Assembly (NCBI GenBank): GCA_947460275.1
Contig: CANHHZ010000115.1
Location: 1-6,154, forward strand
From: Sphingobacteriaceae bacterium
GTDB taxonomy: Bacteria; Bacteroidota; Bacteroidia; Sphingobacteriales; Sphingobacteriaceae
Direction: 5' to 3'
DNA length: 6,154 nt
Both the position numbers and the translations under genes were made by a program. The notes under the pieces are model-generated. The model did no database searches. It was not told the DNA's origin and worked only from the letters and a program-made list of their open reading frames with translations. Shown here piece by piece: positions 4,405 to 6,154 of this stretch. The stretch's first letter is position 1; every line of letters begins with the position of its first letter.

Positions 4405-6154
4405 TTACACTCTCACTCCAATAACACATATATCATCTACCTGCTCTTCGTTACCACGGTATTGGTCATGAAATTCGAGCAGGGCAGTTCGTTGTTTTTC
4501 CATGGGTAAATGTGCAAGACTCAAGAGTAACGCTCTGAATTTAGCTTTGGTCAATTTTTTATTTTCTTCTCCCCCAAACTGATCGGCATACCCATCGGTA
4601 AATAGGTATATAGTATCTCCTTCGTTAAGCTGTATTTGGTGGGTTGTAAAAGGTTTGGTTTCATAGCCTTTTCCAATGGGCTGTTTGTCTGCTTTTATAT
4701 CTTCAAAAACATATTCATTTGTGCCTGCATCTTTTCTGATCATCCAAAGTGGATTGTTAGCCCCCGACCACAACAAAGTTCTGTTCTTTACATCCAAAGC
4801 AGCCAACGAAGCATCCATACCATCCTTCACTTCTTCATCGCTTTTGGCAAAGTTTTCTATAACCAACTCACGGGTTTTATCAAATATTTCACTCGGCAAT
4901 CGCTTACCGTATTCATTTAAGGCACGGTTGAGTGCGTTGTTGCATACCACGCTAACCAAGGCACCTGGTACACCATGTCCGGTGCAATCGCATGCTGCAA
5001 TGTACACGGTTTGGTCTATGTTCTCCATCCAGTAAAAATCTCCGGCAACTATATCTTTGGGTATATACAGCACAAACGAACTTTTCAAAAACTCTTTTAC
5101 TACGCGGGGCTGCGGAAGTATTGCTGTTTGAATGCGTTTGGCATAGTTAATGGAATCTAAAATTTCATGATTTTTTTCCTCCACAACTTTCTTTTGCTCT
5201 TCCACTATTTTCTTTTCTTCCACTACTTCAGCAGTTCTCACCTCCACCGTATGTTCCAGTTCTACCTGTCTTTGTTTTAGTGCCTTTTCTCTCCATTTGA
5301 TATAATAAAGTGCACTGCTTATTATTGATATGAAATACAACCCATAAGCCCACCAAGTTTTCCACCATGGAGGGCGGATTGTAAAGGTGTAGCTATACTC
5401 ATTACTCCAGTATCCTTCGCTATTCATTGCTTTTACTTTAAAGGTATAGGTGCCATGCGGTAAGTTGCCATAAGGGGCTTCGGTACGGTTAGTTATTGCG
5501 CTCCAATTTTCATCTATCCCTTCTAATTTATATTGGTACTTTATTTTTTTGGGTTGCAACATGGTTATGCCAATAAAATTAAAAGTGAGGTAATTGTTGT
5601 TGTAGGCCAAACTTAAATTCTCAGGAAGTCCGTACCATTTTGAGATTCCATCAAACTCAAAATCACCAACGCTTACACCATTACCAAGTAAAATGCTTGT
5701 ATCTTTTTTATGTACTAAATTTACCCAATTAATATTTTCATTAAACAATGAAATGCTTGTTAGCTGCATGTTTGGTGGTATGGTATCAGGTTCAACGCCA
5801 CCGGGATGAAAGGCAGTAAGCCTATCGTTTGCTCCTATCCATATTGTACCGTTTTTATCTTCTAAAATACTACGGCCATTACAACCGATACCATTAAAAC
5901 CATCGTCATAGTTATATTTTTTAAAAAATACATCAAGCTCGTTTATACTTCCAGACTTCACTTTATCATTTATTTCTACTAACTTTGTCAAAGACAATTC
6001 GCTTAACCCAAATCGGGTGCCGAACCAAAGGTTTCCGCTTTTGTCTTCTAAGATACTCAAAACAACATTATTGCTGAGCCCTTCTTTTTCTGTAAAATGC
6101 GTAAAGGATTGACCGTCATATTTTGATACACCTCCGCCCCACGTTCCGAACCAA
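4405..6154 (-). CDS. Membrane sensor phosphatase: Reg_prop propeller, Y_Y_Y, SpoIIE/PP2C domain (5' end outside window)
   Basis: The last 582 residues of a large signalling protein are visible, numbered here from the first full codon at 6153. The frame is open to the window edge. The TTG at 6060 lies inside a propeller repeat, so it is not the start. Residues 1 to about 115 hold two-component-regulator propeller repeats: WFGTWGGGVSKYDG, LEDKSGNLWFGT and LEDKNGTIWIGA. A Y_Y_Y domain follows at about 195-260 (YQYKLEGIDENW; GTYTFKVKAMNSEGYWS). One membrane helix lies at about 263-287 (WWKTWWAYGLYFISII). A charged coiled coil spans about 288-330, then SINYAKRIQTAILP (334-347). The C-terminal SpoIIE-type PP2C domain (about 350-582) keeps its metal-binding acids: Asp372 (GDFYW), Asp389 (DCTGHGVPGA), Asp520 (FTDGYADQ) and Asp573-Asp574. 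It should therefore be an active Mn/Mg serine/threonine phosphatase. Expected topology is a periplasmic sensor and a cytoplasmic phosphatase, probably acting on an anti-sigma-antagonist-like or other phosphoprotein. The ligand and target are unknown. Any signal peptide lies outside the window. Confidence 0.9.
   Translation of the reverse strand, partial: WFGTWGGGVSKYDGQSFTHFTEKEGLSNNVVLSILEDKSGNLWFGTRFGLSELSLTKLVEINDKVKSGSINELDVFFKKYNYDDGFNGIGCNGRSILEDKNGTIWIGANDRLTAFHPGGVEPDTIPPNMQLTSISLFNENINWVNLVHKKDTSILLGNGVSVGDFEFDGISKWYGLPENLSLAYNNNYLTFNFIGITMLQPKKIKYQYKLEGIDENWSAITNRTEAPYGNLPHGTYTFKVKAMNSEGYWSNEYSYTFTIRPPWWKTWWAYGLYFISIISSALYYIKWREKALKQRQVELEHTVEVRTAEVVEEKKIVEEQKKVVEEKNHEILDSINYAKRIQTAILPQPRVVKEFLKSSFVLYIPKDIVAGDFYWMENIDQTVYIAACDCTGHGVPGALVSVVCNNALNRALNEYGKRLPSEIFDKTRELVIENFAKSDEEVKDGMDASLAALDVKNRTLLWSGANNPLWMIRKDAGTNEYVFEDIKADKQPIGKGYETKPFTTHQIQLNEGDTIYLFTDGYADQFGGEENKKLTKAKFRALLLSLAHLPMEKQRTALLEFHDQYRGNEEQVDDICVIGVRV

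Noticed and set aside
4636..5160. Three forward-strand open frames opposite the sensor phosphatase gene (4636-4920, 4676-5035, 4975-5160)
   Set aside because: They overlap each other and the conserved SpoIIE domain on the minus strand. Their peptides resemble no family and they have no promoter or start context.

Overview
The window looks like chromosomal DNA of a member of the Bacteroidota, probably a non-Bacteroides lineage such as a Chitinophagales- or Sphingobacteriales-type environmental bacterium. Five things point this way. The DNA is AT-rich. Start codons lack Shine-Dalgarno sequences. Promoter-like TAnnTTTG boxes precede genes. RbfA is of the Bacteroidota type. A Reg_prop/Y_Y_Y/SpoIIE sensor phosphatase, a typical protein of this phylum, lies at the right edge. 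The exact taxon cannot be fixed from sequence reading alone.

Layout, left to right. Positions 1-231 are non-coding, with a TAnnTTTG box just before the first gene. A GNAT acetyltransferase of the phosphinothricin-acetyltransferase-like group (232-720, +) converges on rbfA (727-1065, -) with 6 bp between the stop codons. rbfA and eno are divergent across a 135-bp AT-rich promoter region. Enolase (1201-2496, +) is followed after 165 bp by citrate synthase (2662-3990, +). The citrate synthase has its own well-formed Bacteroidota promoter and a strong rho-independent terminator (4014-4039). A 365-bp stretch without a convincing gene follows (4040-4404). It holds a compact GC-rich, palindrome-containing block (about 4123-4204) that looks like a dispersed intergenic repeat, and an AT-rich hairpin just beyond the stop of the last gene. 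From 4405 to the window edge, on the minus strand, lies the C-terminal part of a large membrane-bound sensor phosphatase. Its reading frame stays open to the last base, so its start is outside the window.

The genes are mostly independent housekeeping units. Enolase makes phosphoenolpyruvate in glycolysis, and citrate synthase feeds acetyl-CoA into the TCA cycle, so the eno-gltA pair is a central-carbon cluster. RbfA serves 30S ribosome maturation. The GNAT enzyme probably N-acetylates a small amine or amino-acid analogue. The sensor phosphatase is a signalling protein with an unknown input and has no evident link to the others.

I see no undescribed multi-gene system here. The items most worth a second look are the GC-rich repeat block, the strikingly mitochondrial-like citrate synthase, the sensor with a phosphatase output, and a palindrome overlapping the gltA promoter.
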